Assembly (NCBI RefSeq): GCF_020387415.1 | Contig: NZ_JAGWCB010000001.1 | Coordinates: forward strand, 1-64,000 | DNA from: Ideonella benzenivorans | Lineage (GTDB): Bacteria; Pseudomonadota; Gammaproteobacteria; Burkholderiales; Burkholderiaceae_C | Direction of reading: 5' to 3' | DNA: 64,000 nt | Shown: positions 9,101-17,497 of the stretch, in pieces | Position numbering within the stretch: the first letter of the stretch is position 1 | Layout: every line of letters starts with the position of its first letter | The notes under the pieces: generated by a model | Told to the model about the DNA's origin: nothing | The model's database searches: none | The model's input: the letters and a program-made list of their open reading frames with translations, nothing else | Program-made: the position numbers and the translations under genes

Positions 9101-9285
9101 CCATCTGCTGGCCGCGGGTCTACGAGCGTTTCCGCACCGTGCTGGTGTCGGCCCGGCTGCTCGGCCTGGCTGGCACCTGGCAGCGCGAGGGCGAGGTCTG
9201 CAACCTCATCGTCGGCCACGCCGAGGACCTGACCCCTTGGCTGGGCCGGCTGGCGCCGACCGCCCGCAGCCGGGATTTCCGCTGA
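6118..9285 (+). CDS. dnaE2: Error-prone DNA polymerase DnaE2
   Basis: Protein of 1055 residues, the usual DnaE2 length and shorter than replicative DnaE1 (about 1160). The N-terminal PHP domain begins YAELCCVSNYSFLQGASHPEE; the polymerase core has CQGRGSAANSLVCYCLGIT and the catalytic acidic segment PPDIDVDFEHERREEVI; a C-terminal OB-fold region (ITLEDETGLVQAI) follows. It extends past lesions with ImuA and ImuB during the SOS response. It starts 20 bases after imuB, with an AGAGG ribosome site, and completes the operon controlled by the LexA box at 3904. Confidence 0.96.
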   Translation: MAEPRPPLPDYAELCCVSNYSFLQGASHPEELVQRAAALGYRALAITDECSVAGVVRAHVAWRDAAVQASGLQLRLGSRFRVTDEAGQTRFTLVLLAADLLGWGQLCEFITRLRRASPVKGQYRLTQDLIDGEALAGCVALVLPERHLDDAALHDLARWLLRHFIGRCWWGVSLLQSLDDERWLERLQAVSAASAVPCVACGDVHFHVRSRKPLQDVLTAIRLRRPLTDCGLDLQPNAERHLRTRLRLAQAYPPELLAETLAVAARCHFSLDELTYHYPDEFIPPGETAASHLRTLTWAGAAERWSQGVPAKERAQIEHELALIDDLHYEHYFLTVADIVQFARGRGILCQGRGSAANSLVCYCLGITAVGPDRLTALFERFISKERNEPPDIDVDFEHERREEVIQYLYRKYGRERAALTAAVISYQPRSALRDVGKALGFTPEQLDALSSAHRGWETRGPDAARVAETGLDPDALAVQQLLQLATQLQGFPRHLSQHTGGFVLTAGRLSRMVPIENASMKDRTVIQWDKDDLDALGLMKVDVLALGMLSALRKTLAMVGLRERRAIELYQVPEGDEPTYAMISRADTVGVFQIESRAQMSMLPRLRPACYYDLVIEVALVRPGPIQGGAVHPYLDRRQGKVPVTYPREELKVALERTLGVPIFQEQCMQIAMVAAGFSAGEADGLRRAMAAWKRKGGLEKYHDRLVGGMVARGYEQDFAEGVFKQVQGFSDYGFPESHAASFALLVYASAWLKCHYPAEFLVGLLNSQPMGFYSPAQLVQDARRHQVTVWPVDVQHSGVDSALDGPSPAPLEAGGPPPAVRLGLRLVAGLSAAAALRIVEARAAGPFADTQDLARRAGLEQTDLRYLAAADALRSLAGHRRQQMWEAAGLRRAPALLRGAPVDEAPLALPAAPEGEEIVADYQSTGLTLRRHPLQLLRPQLQRRRLLTAEALRACPAGRLVRHAGIVTMRQRPPTASGTLFITLEDETGLVQAICWPRVYERFRTVLVSARLLGLAGTWQREGEVCNLIVGHAEDLTPWLGRLAPTARSRDFR

Positions 9286-9299
9286 TCCCAAACCGCACC

Positions 9300-9334
9300 A
9301 AAGTGGGGATCAGGCGTGCATTTCCCGCACTTTT
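9300..9334 (+). terminator. Hairpin after dnaE2, possible terminator
   Basis: AAAGTGGGGA and TTCCCGCACTTTT can pair with one mismatch and are followed by T residues. A second 8-bp dyad (CTGATCCC 9282-9289 with GGGATCAG 9306-9313) overlaps it and includes the dnaE2 stop. The rest of 9335-9515 shows no gene. Confidence 0.4.
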
Positions 9335-9515
9335 GCCCTCTTCTGAAGGGGGCCGATTTGGGAACACTCAAGTCGTGTCAGGTTTTACCGAACACGGGAC
9401 CAGGGATTGACTGACAAGAGAGGCTCCGCTGTGGCGTGGCGGGGGCGAACTGCCCCGGGCCTGATGGCGCGACCTTCAGAAATTTGCAGCCCCGTCCAGG
9501 ACGGGAGGAGACACC

Positions 9516-11264
9516 ATGTTCAAGAACTTGAGAATCGGACAGCGACTGGGCTTGGCCTTTGGCCTGCTGCTGGTCCTGCTGGCCGTGCTGGCGGGCGTCA
9601 GCGCGCTGCAGATGAGCCGCCTGGCCGGCAATGCCAACTACTACGCCGAGAACCTGGTGCCTTCCTATGAGGCCGAGCACGAGATCGCGCAGCGGCTCGA
9701 CGACGTCCGCCGCTATGGCTTCCGTCACATCCTCAGCAATTCGACGCAGGAGATGGACCAGATCGAGGCCCAGATGTCAGAGATCCGTCGCGGCTTGGAC
9801 CAGCAACTGGACCACTACGCCAAGAACCTGGTCTCGGACGACGAGGACCGGCGCAACCTGGAGGCCACCCGCGCGGCCGTGGTGGCTTATGACGCCCAAT
9901 GGGCCAAGGTCCAGGCGGTGTCGCGCCTGACGACCAGCGACCCTGCCAAGATGACCGAGGCGGCCCAGTTGATGAATGGCCCGGCCTTTGAGGCTCACAC
10001 GGCGGCCCAGCAGGCCATCCGGCAATGGTGGGCCTACAACGTCAAGCTGGCCAAGGACCAGGATGCGGCGTCCCGTGCCACTGAACAAAGCGCCCGCTTG
10101 ATCCTGATCGGACTCGCTGCGGCGGCCCTGGTCCTGGGCATCGGCGCAGCCTGGGTGATCACCCGTTCCATCACGCAACCCATTCAGCGTGCGGCGGAGC
10201 TGGCCTCGGCCGTGGCCCAGGGGGACCTGAGCTCGCACATCGACATCGACGGCCGGGATGAAACCGCCCAGTTGCTGCAGGCCCTGGCGCGCATGCAGGG
10301 CAGCCTGGCCCAGGTGGTGTCCACCGTGCGCCAGAATTCCGAGAGCATTGCCACGGCCAGCGCCGAGATCGCCCAGGGCAACATGGATCTGTCCAGCCGC
10401 ACCGAACAGGCGGCCAGCGCGCTGGAAGAGACCGCAGCCACGATGGAAGAGCTGGGCAGCACCGTGCGCCACAACGCAGACAACGCCAAGCAGGCCAACC
10501 AGTTGGCCCAAGGCGCCTCCACCGTGGCCATGCAGGGCGGCGAGGTGGTCAGTCAGGTGGTGACCACCATGCAGGAGATCAACGAGAGCAGCCGCAAGAT
10601 CGGCGACATCATCGGCGTGATCGACGGGATCGCCTTCCAGACCAACATCCTGGCGCTGAACGCGGCGGTGGAAGCCGCGCGTGCCGGTGAGCAGGGGCGC
10701 GGCTTCGCGGTGGTGGCGGGCGAGGTGCGGGCGCTGGCCCAGCGCAGCGCCGATGCCGCCAAGGAGATCAAGGCCCTGATCGGCCGCAGCGTCGAGCAGG
10801 TCGAGAAGGGCAGTGCGCTGGTGGGGCAGGCCGGTGAGACCATGGGCGAGATCGTCGGGTCGATCCGCCGCGTCAGCGACATCGTGGCCGAGATCAGTTC
10901 GGCCAGTGCTGAACAGGCCAACGGGGTGTCCCAGGTGGGCGAGGCGGTGGGCCAGATGGACCAGGCCACGCAGCAGAACGCCGCCCTGGTGGAAGAAAGC
11001 GCCGCTGCGGCCGACAGTCTGAAGAACCAGGCGCGGCATCTGGTTGAGGCGGTGGCGGTGTTCCGCCTGTCGGCCCACGAGGTGCGCAGCACCTCGACGG
11101 CCAGCCCAGCCGCCCCCGTGGCCAGTGCGCCGGCTCCGCACAAGCCGGCGCCGAAGGCAGCCGCACGGCCCCCGGTGACGCGGGCCGCAACGCCCGCGCC
11201 AGCCGCGGCGGCGAAACCAGCGGCCGCGGCGGTGGCCGGATCGGACGACTGGGAAACCTTCTGA
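9516..11264 (+). CDS. Methyl-accepting chemotaxis protein
   Basis: Protein of 582 residues. TM1 is at about 8-30 ([21 protein letters not shown]), followed by a four-helix-bundle periplasmic sensor to about 190, TM2 ([20 protein letters not shown]), a HAMP domain with [14 protein letters not shown], and a long cytoplasmic signalling hairpin whose tip carries [21 protein letters not shown] Pro/Ala-rich tail ends in DWETF, the pentapeptide that tethers CheR and CheB in Tar/Tsr-type receptors. The ligand is unknown. The gene is monocistronic, with a GGGAGG ribosome site before ATG 9516, and no che genes are nearby. Confidence 0.95.
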   Translation: MFKNLRIGQRLGLAFGLLLVLLAVLAGVSALQMSRLAGNANYYAENLVPSYEAEHEIAQRLDDVRRYGFRHILSNSTQEMDQIEAQMSEIRRGLDQQLDHYAKNLVSDDEDRRNLEATRAAVVAYDAQWAKVQAVSRLTTSDPAKMTEAAQLMNGPAFEAHTAAQQAIRQWWAYNVKLAKDQDAASRATEQSARLILIGLAAAALVLGIGAAWVITRSITQPIQRAAELASAVAQGDLSSHIDIDGRDETAQLLQALARMQGSLAQVVSTVRQNSESIATASAEIAQGNMDLSSRTEQAASALEETAATMEELGSTVRHNADNAKQANQLAQGASTVAMQGGEVVSQVVTTMQEINESSRKIGDIIGVIDGIAFQTNILALNAAVEAARAGEQGRGFAVVAGEVRALAQRSADAAKEIKALIGRSVEQVEKGSALVGQAGETMGEIVGSIRRVSDIVAEISSASAEQANGVSQVGEAVGQMDQATQQNAALVEESAAAADSLKNQARHLVEAVAVFRLSAHEVRSTSTASPAAPVASAPAPHKPAPKAAARPPVTRAATPAPAAAAKPAAAAVAGSDDWETF

Positions 11265-11374
11265 GCCTCCACGGGGCGGAGGACGCGGTCACATTTCCCA
11301 GGGAACTTTGTGGCCTCGGTGGTACCGTATGACGCTGTGCTCGCTGCCGCACCGCGTCCCGGATCCGCCGCCCC

Positions 11375-12670
11375 ATGCTTGAAATCACCGTCTGGTGCCT
11401 GGTCATCACGGCCGTCTTCGCTTACATCAACCACCGCTTCATCGGCCTGCCCACCACCATCGGCGTGATGACCATCGCGCTGGCCATCTCCGGCGCGCTG
11501 ATCGGCCTGGACTACATCGGCTGGAGCGAACCCCGCCGCTACCAGGCGGCGATGGTGGCGTCGATCGATTTCCCCGGAGTGCTGATGCGCGGCATGCTCG
11601 CGGTGCTGCTGTTCGCCGGCGGGCTGCAGTTCAAGCTGGGCGAGCTGGTGCGGTTCCAGAAACCCATCGTCGCGCTCACGGTGGCGGGCACGGTGGTCAG
11701 CGCCTTGCTGGTCGGCCTGGCGCTGTGGAAGCTGCTGCCGATGGTGGGGGTGCGGCTGGCCTTGCCGTACTGCCTGGTGTTCGGCGCGCTGATCTCCCCG
11801 ACCGATGCGGTGGCGGTGGGCAGCATCCTGAAGTCGGCCGGCGTGCCGCGCACCATGGAAGCCATCATCGCCGGCGAGTCACTGTTCAACGACGCGGTGG
11901 GCGTGGTGCTGTTCTCGCTGGCCCTGTCGATGGTGAAGACCGGCGACTGGCCCACGGCGTCCGAGGCGCTCAGCCAGCTGGCGCGCGAAGGCGGCGGCGG
12001 CATCCTGATGGGCCTGCTGATGGGCAACCTGCTCTACCGCATGCTCAAGGACGTGCAGAGCTACCAGGTGGAGGTGCTGCTGACCCTGGCCACCGTGATG
12101 GGCGGCTATGGCCTGGTGGAGGAACTGGACTTCTCCGGCCCGCTGGCCATGGTGGTGGTGGGCATGGTGGTGGGCACCCGCAGCCGCTCCGACCGTGACT
12201 TCCCGCAGGACACCCAGGACCACCTGTCGCGCTTCTGGCGTCTGGTGGACGGCATCTTGAACACCTTGCTGTTCGTGCTGATCGGGCTGGAGGTGATCCG
12301 GGTTCATTTCAGCGGCGGCATTCTGGTGGCAGCGGCGCTGACCATCGCCATCACGCTGCTGGCGCGCGGCCTGAGCGTGGCGGCGCTGATGGCGCTGCTG
12401 CGGCTGACGATGAGCCTGCCGCGGGGCACCTGGCGGGTGCTGACCTGGGCCGGGGTGCGCGGTGGCGTGTCGGTGGCGCTGGCCCTGTCGCTGCCGGCCG
12501 GACACAGCCGGGAGGTCGTGCTGTCGCTGACCTACTGCGTGGTCGTGTTCTCGATCCTGGTGCAGGGGCTCACCGTGGGCACCCTCGCCCGCCGCGTGGG
12601 GGTGAGCAATGCCAAGCCCCTGGCCCTGCCTCAGCCCAGCCCGGTGGCCAGCCAGCGGCCGGCCCCGTAG
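11375..12670 (+). CDS. CPA1-family cation/proton antiporter (NhaP type)
   Basis: Protein of 431 residues with about 12 membrane segments starting at residue 3. The ion-binding motif SPTDAVAVG and the following GESLFNDAVGVVLF are the hallmark of CPA1 Na+/H+ exchangers; the Asp pair in these two motifs is intact. TWAGVRGGVSVALALSLP in the C-terminal third is also typical. It would exchange sodium or potassium for protons at the inner membrane. No large cytoplasmic C-terminal domain is present, unlike YjcE-type proteins. Its 3' end overlaps the convergent VIT gene by 40 bases. Confidence 0.92.
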   Translation: MLEITVWCLVITAVFAYINHRFIGLPTTIGVMTIALAISGALIGLDYIGWSEPRRYQAAMVASIDFPGVLMRGMLAVLLFAGGLQFKLGELVRFQKPIVALTVAGTVVSALLVGLALWKLLPMVGVRLALPYCLVFGALISPTDAVAVGSILKSAGVPRTMEAIIAGESLFNDAVGVVLFSLALSMVKTGDWPTASEALSQLAREGGGGILMGLLMGNLLYRMLKDVQSYQVEVLLTLATVMGGYGLVEELDFSGPLAMVVVGMVVGTRSRSDRDFPQDTQDHLSRFWRLVDGILNTLLFVLIGLEVIRVHFSGGILVAAALTIAITLLARGLSVAALMALLRLTMSLPRGTWRVLTWAGVRGGVSVALALSLPAGHSREVVLSLTYCVVVFSILVQGLTVGTLARRVGVSNAKPLALPQPSPVASQRPAP

Positions 12671-13773
12671 GTCAGGGCCGCGGCGGCGGCGCCGATGGCC
12701 AGCTGCCGCAGCCCGCTGCGCCAGGCGCTGCCCCCGGTGAACAGCGTGATGCCCATGCCGATCAGCAGCAGGCCCAGCCCGCTGGCCAGCGCGCAGGCCA
12801 GCACCGCGTGCGGGCCTGAGGCCACCAGCAAGGGCAGCGCCGGCACCGCCGCCCCCAGCAGAAAGACCACGAAGGACGTGCCGGCGGCAGCCCAGGGCGA
12901 GCCGCCCAGGTCGTCCGGGTTGATGCCCAGCTCCTCGCGCACCAAGGTGTCCAGCGCGCTGCCGTGCTGGGCCATCACCCGGTGCGAGATGGTCTGCGCC
13001 TCTTCGGCGCTGAAGCCCTTGGCCTGGTAGATCAGGGCCAGTTCCTCCCGCTCCTCCTCGGGCGCCTGTTCCAGTTCGTCGGCCTCGGCCGCGATCTGCC
13101 GGGCGTAGAGCTCGCGGGCACTTTGCACCGAAATCCATTCGCCCATGGCCATCGAGCCGGCCCCGGCCAGCGCGCCGGCCAGCGCGGTGGTCAGCAGCGT
13201 GGTGCCGGAGAACTGCGCCCCGGCGGCGCCCATCAGCAGGCAGAAGGTGGACACCAGCCCGTCGTTGGCGCCCAGCACGGCGGCGCGCAGGGCGTTGCCA
13301 TCGCCGGCACCGTGCCGGCCCTCCAGCTGGGCATAGCGGCTGCCGTTCCAGCCGTGGCGGGCCCGGCTGGCCAGGTGGGCCAGCAGGCGGGCGTGTGAGC
13401 GTTCCTGGGCCGGCATGGCGGTGCCGTGGGTCTCCGTCTGGCCGTCGTAGGTGCCGCGGTTGTCGGTCTCCTGGGTCATCACCGTGGGCAGCACGGCATT
13501 GGCCCCCAGCCGCCGGGCCAACCAGATCAGCACCCGTGCTCGTGTGCTGGTGCGGGGCTGCAGGGGCCGGCCCAGCGCCTGCTCCAGTCGCCGCTGCCAG
13601 AACAGCGCATGACCCTCCTCGGCCAGGGCCAGCCGCCGGTACAGCGCGGCCAGGTCCGCCTGCGGCTCGGCCGTTGCCATGGCGCGGTAGATCGCGGCGC
13701 TGTCGATCTCGCTTTGCCAGTTGCCGCGGTAGCGGGTCAGCACGTTCTTCGACAGGGGCGGTGCGGAGGGCAT
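12631..13773 (-). CDS. Ferritin-like/VIT1-CCC1 family iron or manganese transporter
   Basis: Protein of 380 residues from the ATG complementary to 13771-13773. The N-terminal third is a ferritin-like helical domain (NWQSEIDSAAIYRAMA and LALAEEGHALFW, giving E and ExxH metal ligands). The rest is a VIT1/CCC1 membrane domain: AAVLGANDGLVSTFCLLMGA, the GSMAMGEWISV segment, a cytoplasmic acidic helix (EADELEQAPEEEREELA) and three more membrane helices. The arrangement resembles MbfA, which exports iron in alphaproteobacteria, so metal efflux or detoxification is likely. A TTATAT-N8-ATATAA dyad upstream may be the metal-responsive operator. Confidence 0.88.
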   Translation of the reverse strand: MPSAPPLSKNVLTRYRGNWQSEIDSAAIYRAMATAEPQADLAALYRRLALAEEGHALFWQRRLEQALGRPLQPRTSTRARVLIWLARRLGANAVLPTVMTQETDNRGTYDGQTETHGTAMPAQERSHARLLAHLASRARHGWNGSRYAQLEGRHGAGDGNALRAAVLGANDGLVSTFCLLMGAAGAQFSGTTLLTTALAGALAGAGSMAMGEWISVQSARELYARQIAAEADELEQAPEEEREELALIYQAKGFSAEEAQTISHRVMAQHGSALDTLVREELGINPDDLGGSPWAAAGTSFVVFLLGAAVPALPLLVASGPHAVLACALASGLGLLLIGMGITLFTGGSAWRSGLRQLAIGAAAAALTYGAGRWLATGLG

Positions 13774-13789
13774 GGCGATCCAGGCAAGG

Positions 13790-13810
13790 TTATATTTGTG
13801 ACGATATAAT
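13790..13810. promoter_or_regulatory. AT-rich dyad and -10 element upstream of the VIT gene
   Basis: TTATAT-N8-ATATAA (13790-13809) is a perfect 6-base dyad in a GC-rich context, 17 bases upstream of the minus-strand VIT gene start. On the plus strand it contains a consensus TATAAT (13805-13810), though no good -35 element precedes it. It may be a bidirectional promoter with a metal-repressor site. Confidence 0.45.
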
Positions 13811-13816
13811 TTCGGG

Positions 13817-13897
13817 GCGCGTTGGGCTGTCTCAGCAGCGGCCCGGCGTCTCAAGGAGTGACTATGTTCCGGAGCCCCGCGTGGGCTCCGTTTTTTT
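13817..13897 (+). ncRNA. Candidate small RNA with intrinsic terminator
   Basis: The predicted transcript is about 81 nt, starting 7 bases after TATAAT at 13805 and ending at a strong terminator. A first hairpin pairs GGGCTG with CGGCCC (about 13825-13845); an open linker then carries AAGGAG (13853-13858) and ATG at 13864, directly before the terminator hairpin. That ATG would open a 43-codon frame running into the opposite-strand ClC gene, so either a small RNA or a leader-like element is possible. It covers almost the whole gap between the VIT and ClC genes and is antisense to the ClC 3' end. Confidence 0.4.
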
Positions 13898-15250
13898 GTC
13901 CGCTTCCACGGGAACCTCGGACGCTTCGGGGGCTGCGGGTTTGGGCAGCCGCTCCAGCTGCATCTCGGCCAGGGCACCGTACAGCGGCCGGCTGAGAATG
14001 CGCGAGACGCCGCTGGCCACCAGGGCACAGGCCATCAGGCTGAGCACCATGGCGTGGCCATTGACCATTTCCATCACGATGATGAAGGCGGTCAGCGGGG
14101 CCTGGGTGGCCGCGGCCAGAAAGCCGGTCATGCCAAGCGCGATCAGCGCCGGCACCTGCGGGTTGCCGGTCAGCAGCGCGATGTCATTGCCCAGTGCGCC
14201 GCCAATGGCCAGCGAGGGCGCGAAGATGCCGCCGGGCACGCCCGACCAGGCCGTCAGCCAGGTGGACAGGAACATGAACAGCGCATAGACCACCGGGATG
14301 CCGCCTTCACCGTTGAGCATGGCGCGCGAGTGGGCATAGCCGCTGCCGAAGGTGATGCCCTGGTTGACCACGCCGATCAGCGCGATCAACAGGCCGCAGC
14401 CCGCGGCGAAGGCCACCGGACGGGCCCGGCGCCAGCGGCTGAAGTGGTCGTTCTCCAGCCCGTTCTGCGAGCGGATCATCAGCCGCGAGAACAGGCCGCC
14501 GGCCAGACCGCAGGTGACGGCCAGCAGCAGGGCCGGCCACCACAGATCGGCCCGGAACTCGTCGACCCGGATGATGCCGAAATAGCTCTCGTTGCCCTGC
14601 ATCGAGACGCCCATCAGGCCGGCCAGCACGATGGCGGCGATGATCAGGCCGCTGTTGCGCTGCTCGGGCCGGCGCGAGAGTTCCTCGATGGCGAACATCA
14701 CCCCGCCCAGTGGCGTGTTGAAGGCCGCCGCGATGCCGGCTGCGCCGCCTGCCACCAGCAGCCCATGCTCGGACACCAGGTTGCGCTGGGGCAGCCAGTG
14801 GCGGGCGTTGTGCATGATGCCGGCGCCCACCTGCACGGAGGGGCCCTCCCGCCCCAGCGACAGCCCGGCCAGCAGGCCCCAGGACGCCAGCAGGTACTTG
14901 CCCACGGCCAGCTTGATGGAGACGTACAGGCCGCGCTGCGCGCGCTCGACCCGGCTGTCCAGCGCGGCCATCACCTGCGGGATGCCCGAGCCGGCGGCGC
15001 CGGGCACCCAGCGGCGTGTCACCCAGACGATGGCGGCGGTGCACAGCGGGGTCCACAGCAGCGGGCTCCACCAGAGGGCGTGCTGCAGGTCGAAGAACAG
15101 CGACAGCGCCCATTCGGTGGTGCGGGCGAACAGCACGATGCTGAGCCCGGTGAGCACGGCGTAGGTGAGCACGACGGCCCGGCTCCACCACAGATCGAAT
15201 TGACCCAGTTCCCGGTGCAGGATGGCCAGCAGGCGCAGGTACCAGCGCAT
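13862..15250 (-). CDS. clcA: ClC family chloride channel/transporter
   Basis: Protein of 462 residues with the ClC double-repeat membrane fold. The anion-pathway signatures are all present: GSGIPQ, GREGPSVQ with the gating Glu, and GGIFAPSLAIGG. The segment FNTPLGGVMFAIEELS keeps the Glu pair that includes the proton-pathway Glu of H+/Cl- exchangers, so an exchanger rather than a pure channel is likely. No C-terminal CBS pair is present. ATG at 15250 is used; a longer reading to 15283 lacks a plausible leader. It is divergent from the marR-type gene, with 55 bases between the starts. Confidence 0.92.
   Translation of the reverse strand: MRWYLRLLAILHRELGQFDLWWSRAVVLTYAVLTGLSIVLFARTTEWALSLFFDLQHALWWSPLLWTPLCTAAIVWVTRRWVPGAAGSGIPQVMAALDSRVERAQRGLYVSIKLAVGKYLLASWGLLAGLSLGREGPSVQVGAGIMHNARHWLPQRNLVSEHGLLVAGGAAGIAAAFNTPLGGVMFAIEELSRRPEQRNSGLIIAAIVLAGLMGVSMQGNESYFGIIRVDEFRADLWWPALLLAVTCGLAGGLFSRLMIRSQNGLENDHFSRWRRARPVAFAAGCGLLIALIGVVNQGITFGSGYAHSRAMLNGEGGIPVVYALFMFLSTWLTAWSGVPGGIFAPSLAIGGALGNDIALLTGNPQVPALIALGMTGFLAAATQAPLTAFIIVMEMVNGHAMVLSLMACALVASGVSRILSRPLYGALAEMQLERLPKPAAPEASEVPVEADKKTEPTRGSGT
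13870..13897 (+). terminator. Rho-independent terminator
   Basis: CGGAGCCC (13870-13877) pairs perfectly with GGGCTCCG (13883-13890) around a 5-base loop and is followed by seven T residues. The T-run is on the plus strand only, so it ends plus-strand transcription, although the hairpin lies within the last codons of the minus-strand ClC gene. Confidence 0.85.
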
Positions 15251-15293
15251 CTCAGCCCCTGCTGCGGGCAGCAAACCCGGCAAAAAGACAGCC

Positions 15294-15311
15294 TATCATT
15301 CTGAAATGGTA
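15294..15311. promoter_or_regulatory. Imperfect dyad over the marR start codon
   Basis: TATCATTCTGAAATGGTA is an imperfect palindrome (6 of 9 half-site positions pair) that covers the ATG of the MarR gene and a TATCAT -10-like element. Its position suits autoregulation and co-control of the divergent ClC gene. Confidence 0.3.
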
Positions 15312-15833
15312 AATCCTTGCACCCCTGTTTCGGCGGACGAGGCGCCGCAGCACTCGCCTGCCGCCACCGTGCTGGACGAGCCGGCCGCCCGGGTGTTGCG
15401 GCGTTTTCGCCAGGTGTTCAATGCCGTGAAGACCCACTTCCAGCAGGTTGAACGGCAGGTCGGGATCGGCGGGGCGCAGGTCTGGGCCCTGAGCGTGATC
15501 CAGGCCAGGCCGGGGATCGGGGTGAACGACCTGGCCCGGGCGCTGGACATCCGGCAATCGACGGCCAGCAACCTGGTGCGGGCACTGGTGGACCGGGGAC
15601 TGGTGGCCACCGCCCGCTCCGAACGCGATCGCCGGGCCGTCGAGTTGCGGCTGCTGCCGCCCGGGGCTCAGCTGCTCGAGCACACACCGGGGCCGTTCAG
15701 CGGCGTGCTGCCGGTGGCACTGGCACAACTGGACGCCGCCACGCTGGCCCGGTTGGAGACCGACCTGTCGCGCATCATCGAGCTGCTCGGTGCGGACGAG
15801 GATGCCGGCGGCCTGCCCCTGGCATCGATGTGA
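15306..15833 (+). CDS. MarR-family transcriptional regulator
   Basis: Protein of 175 residues. The winged-helix region reads GVNDLARALDIRQSTASNLVRALVDRGLV followed by the wing SERDRRAVELRLLPPG, a typical MarR pattern (recognition helix plus the D-x-R wing). Flanking helices (RRFRQVFNAVKTHFQQVERQVG and the C-terminal [10 protein letters not shown]) would form the dimer. ATG 15306 is taken because the helical domain begins shortly after it; upstream codons overlap the ClC gene on the other strand. Ligand unknown. Its 3' end overlaps the convergent Mpo1-like gene by 59 bases. Confidence 0.88.
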   Translation: MVNPCTPVSADEAPQHSPAATVLDEPAARVLRRFRQVFNAVKTHFQQVERQVGIGGAQVWALSVIQARPGIGVNDLARALDIRQSTASNLVRALVDRGLVATARSERDRRAVELRLLPPGAQLLEHTPGPFSGVLPVALAQLDAATLARLETDLSRIIELLGADEDAGGLPLASM

Positions 15834-16413
15834 CCGGACCCGCCAGATCCCGCACCTGGGTCGGGCCGGCTTCGCGTTCAAGCTGCTGACGCAGACCGGC
15901 CAGCCAGCCCAGGGTGAACAGCAGTTCCACCACCACGAACAGCGGGCCCGCCAGCAGGGCGACCAGGTCTTCCACGAAGGCCGGCGCTCGCCCCTCGTAG
16001 TAATGGCCCACGGCCTGACACACCGCGCCCAGGGCCAGGCAGCCCAGGCTCCAGGTCAGCCAGCTGCCGGTGCTGCCCTGGCCCAGCGGGGCGGCCAGCA
16101 GCACCATCGCCGCGTGCAGCAGGCTCACCAGCAGGCCGATGGCGGGCAGGCCGCGGCTCAGGTACCAGAGCGTGCTCAGCCCCCACAGCAGGCCGGCGGG
16201 CAGCAGGTGCCAGGCCTCGCCACCGGCCTGGACCGAGCCCAGCACCGGGCGGGACAACAGCACGTCCAGACCGAACACGATCAGCGGGATCCCCACGCAG
16301 TGGGTCGCGATGTTGCGGCGGTCGCGGTGATAACGCGCGTAATCCACCAGCAGCTCGTCAGCGGGGCGAAAGAGCGTGGCCAAGGCAGTCTCCGGTTGCG
16401 TGGGGTCGATCAT
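15775..16413 (-). CDS. Mpo1-like (DUF962) membrane protein
   Basis: Protein of 212 residues. The N-terminal motif [20 protein letters not shown] gives the conserved H-x4-N-x3-H-x2-G-x-P of the Mpo1/YGL010w family. Four or five membrane helices follow, with a second conserved His in [13 protein letters not shown]. The yeast member is an Fe(II)-dependent dioxygenase in alpha-oxidation of 2-hydroxy fatty acids; bacterial members are little studied, so a lipid role is inference. The C-terminal tail (about 25 Arg/Pro-rich residues) overlaps the marR gene and looks non-conserved. Confidence 0.82.
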   Translation of the reverse strand: MIDPTQPETALATLFRPADELLVDYARYHRDRRNIATHCVGIPLIVFGLDVLLSRPVLGSVQAGGEAWHLLPAGLLWGLSTLWYLSRGLPAIGLLVSLLHAAMVLLAAPLGQGSTGSWLTWSLGCLALGAVCQAVGHYYEGRAPAFVEDLVALLAGPLFVVVELLFTLGWLAGLRQQLEREAGPTQVRDLAGPVTSMPGAGRRHPRPHRAAR

Positions 16414-16463
16414 GCCCCAGGCCGGGCCGCGCTTCTAGAATCGAGGCCTTCCGAGGAAACCCG

Positions 16464-17033
16464 ATGAGCATCAAGAGCGACAAGTGGATCCGCCGCATGG
16501 CGGAGCAGCACGGCATGATCGAGCCGTTCGAGCCCGGCCAGGTCCGCCATTCCCCCGACGGGCAGAAGATCGTCAGCTATGGCACCTCCAGCTATGGCTA
16601 TGACATCCGCTGCGCGCGGGAATTCAAGGTGTTCACGAACATCCATTCCACCGTGGTGGACCCGAAGAACTTCGACGAGAAGAGCTTCGTCGACGTGGAA
16701 GGCGATGTCTGCATCATCCCGCCCAACAGCTTCGCGCTGGCCCGCACCGTGGAGTACTTCCGCATTCCGCGCAACGTGCTGACCATCTGCCTGGGCAAGA
16801 GCACCTATGCCCGCTGCGGCATCATCGTCAACGTCACGCCCTTCGAGCCCGAGTGGGAAGGCTATGTGACGCTGGAGTTCAGCAACACCACGCCATTGCC
16901 GGCCAAGATCTATGCCGGCGAGGGCTGCGCGCAGGTGCTTTTCTTTGAGAGCGACGAGGTCTGCGAGACCAGCTACAAGGACCGCGGCGGCAAGTACCAG
17001 GGCCAGTCCGGCGTGACGCTGCCCAAGACCTGA
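16464..17033 (+). CDS. dcd: dCTP deaminase
   Basis: Protein of 189 residues, close to the usual length of about 188-193. It begins [22 protein letters not shown], and contains [34 protein letters not shown] and [23 protein letters not shown], covering the trimer interface and nucleotide-binding residues with the catalytic Glu. It converts dCTP to dUTP, feeding dTMP synthesis. An AGGA ribosome site precedes ATG 16464. It is followed by an AACTGCC/GGCAGTT hairpin (17043-17065) without a T-run. Confidence 0.97.
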   Translation: MSIKSDKWIRRMAEQHGMIEPFEPGQVRHSPDGQKIVSYGTSSYGYDIRCAREFKVFTNIHSTVVDPKNFDEKSFVDVEGDVCIIPPNSFALARTVEYFRIPRNVLTICLGKSTYARCGIIVNVTPFEPEWEGYVTLEFSNTTPLPAKIYAGEGCAQVLFFESDEVCETSYKDRGGKYQGQSGVTLPKT

Positions 17034-17139
17034 GGCAGCGCGAACTGCCTGGTTTTTGGGCAGTTGATCCCGGTTTCGGGGGCTTGACGGCGGGCGCACC
17101 ATCGCTGGCATCCGGATCCCCCGGAGGCCAGGAGCGCCC

Positions 17140-17487
17140 ATGACCCCCCGCGACCCTTCCGTCACCGTTGAATCGCATGCTGTCCCGGCCTGGCTGGCCG
17201 AGGTGCTGGCGCACCGGCCGGCCGAGGCCCGGCCTTCGGCGCGTCGCGCCCTGCCGCCGTCCTCCGCGGACATCGACATGGGGGCGCTGCTGCGCTTCAA
17301 GTCCATGATGGCGCTGGAACATCAGCCGGTGCAGGTGGCGCGCATGTGCTACGACCGCCGCTACGCCTACGAGCGGATCGCCACGGCGCATGCCAGCGCG
17401 CGCGATCCCTTGCGTCGCCTGGCGCTGGAGTTGTTCCAGGCCTACCACCGGCGCGAGTTGGTGGCCCGGGCGACGGCCGCGGGCTGA
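17140..17487 (+). CDS. Hypothetical protein
   Basis: Predicted protein of 115 residues, not recognised. It is soluble and mainly helical, rich in Ala and Arg, with no signal peptide or membrane segment. The C-terminal half (MCYDRRYAYERIATAHASA and LRRLALELFQAYHRREL) has regular amphipathic helix spacing and codon use like its neighbours, supporting a real gene. A GGAGG-type site precedes ATG 17140. The next gene starts 10 bases after its stop, so the two probably form an operon. Confidence 0.6.
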   Translation: MTPRDPSVTVESHAVPAWLAEVLAHRPAEARPSARRALPPSSADIDMGALLRFKSMMALEHQPVQVARMCYDRRYAYERIATAHASARDPLRRLALELFQAYHRRELVARATAAG

Positions 17488-17497
17488 AGGCCCTCCG

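Noticed and set aside
5992-9291. Antisense open frame of 1099 codons opposite dnaE2
   Set aside because: Shadow of dnaE2 with His/Gln/Gly-rich low-complexity translation.
17043-17065. Terminator after dcd
   Set aside because: AACTGCC/GGCAGTT forms a hairpin, but the T-run is in the loop and none follows the stem, so I did not list it as a terminator.
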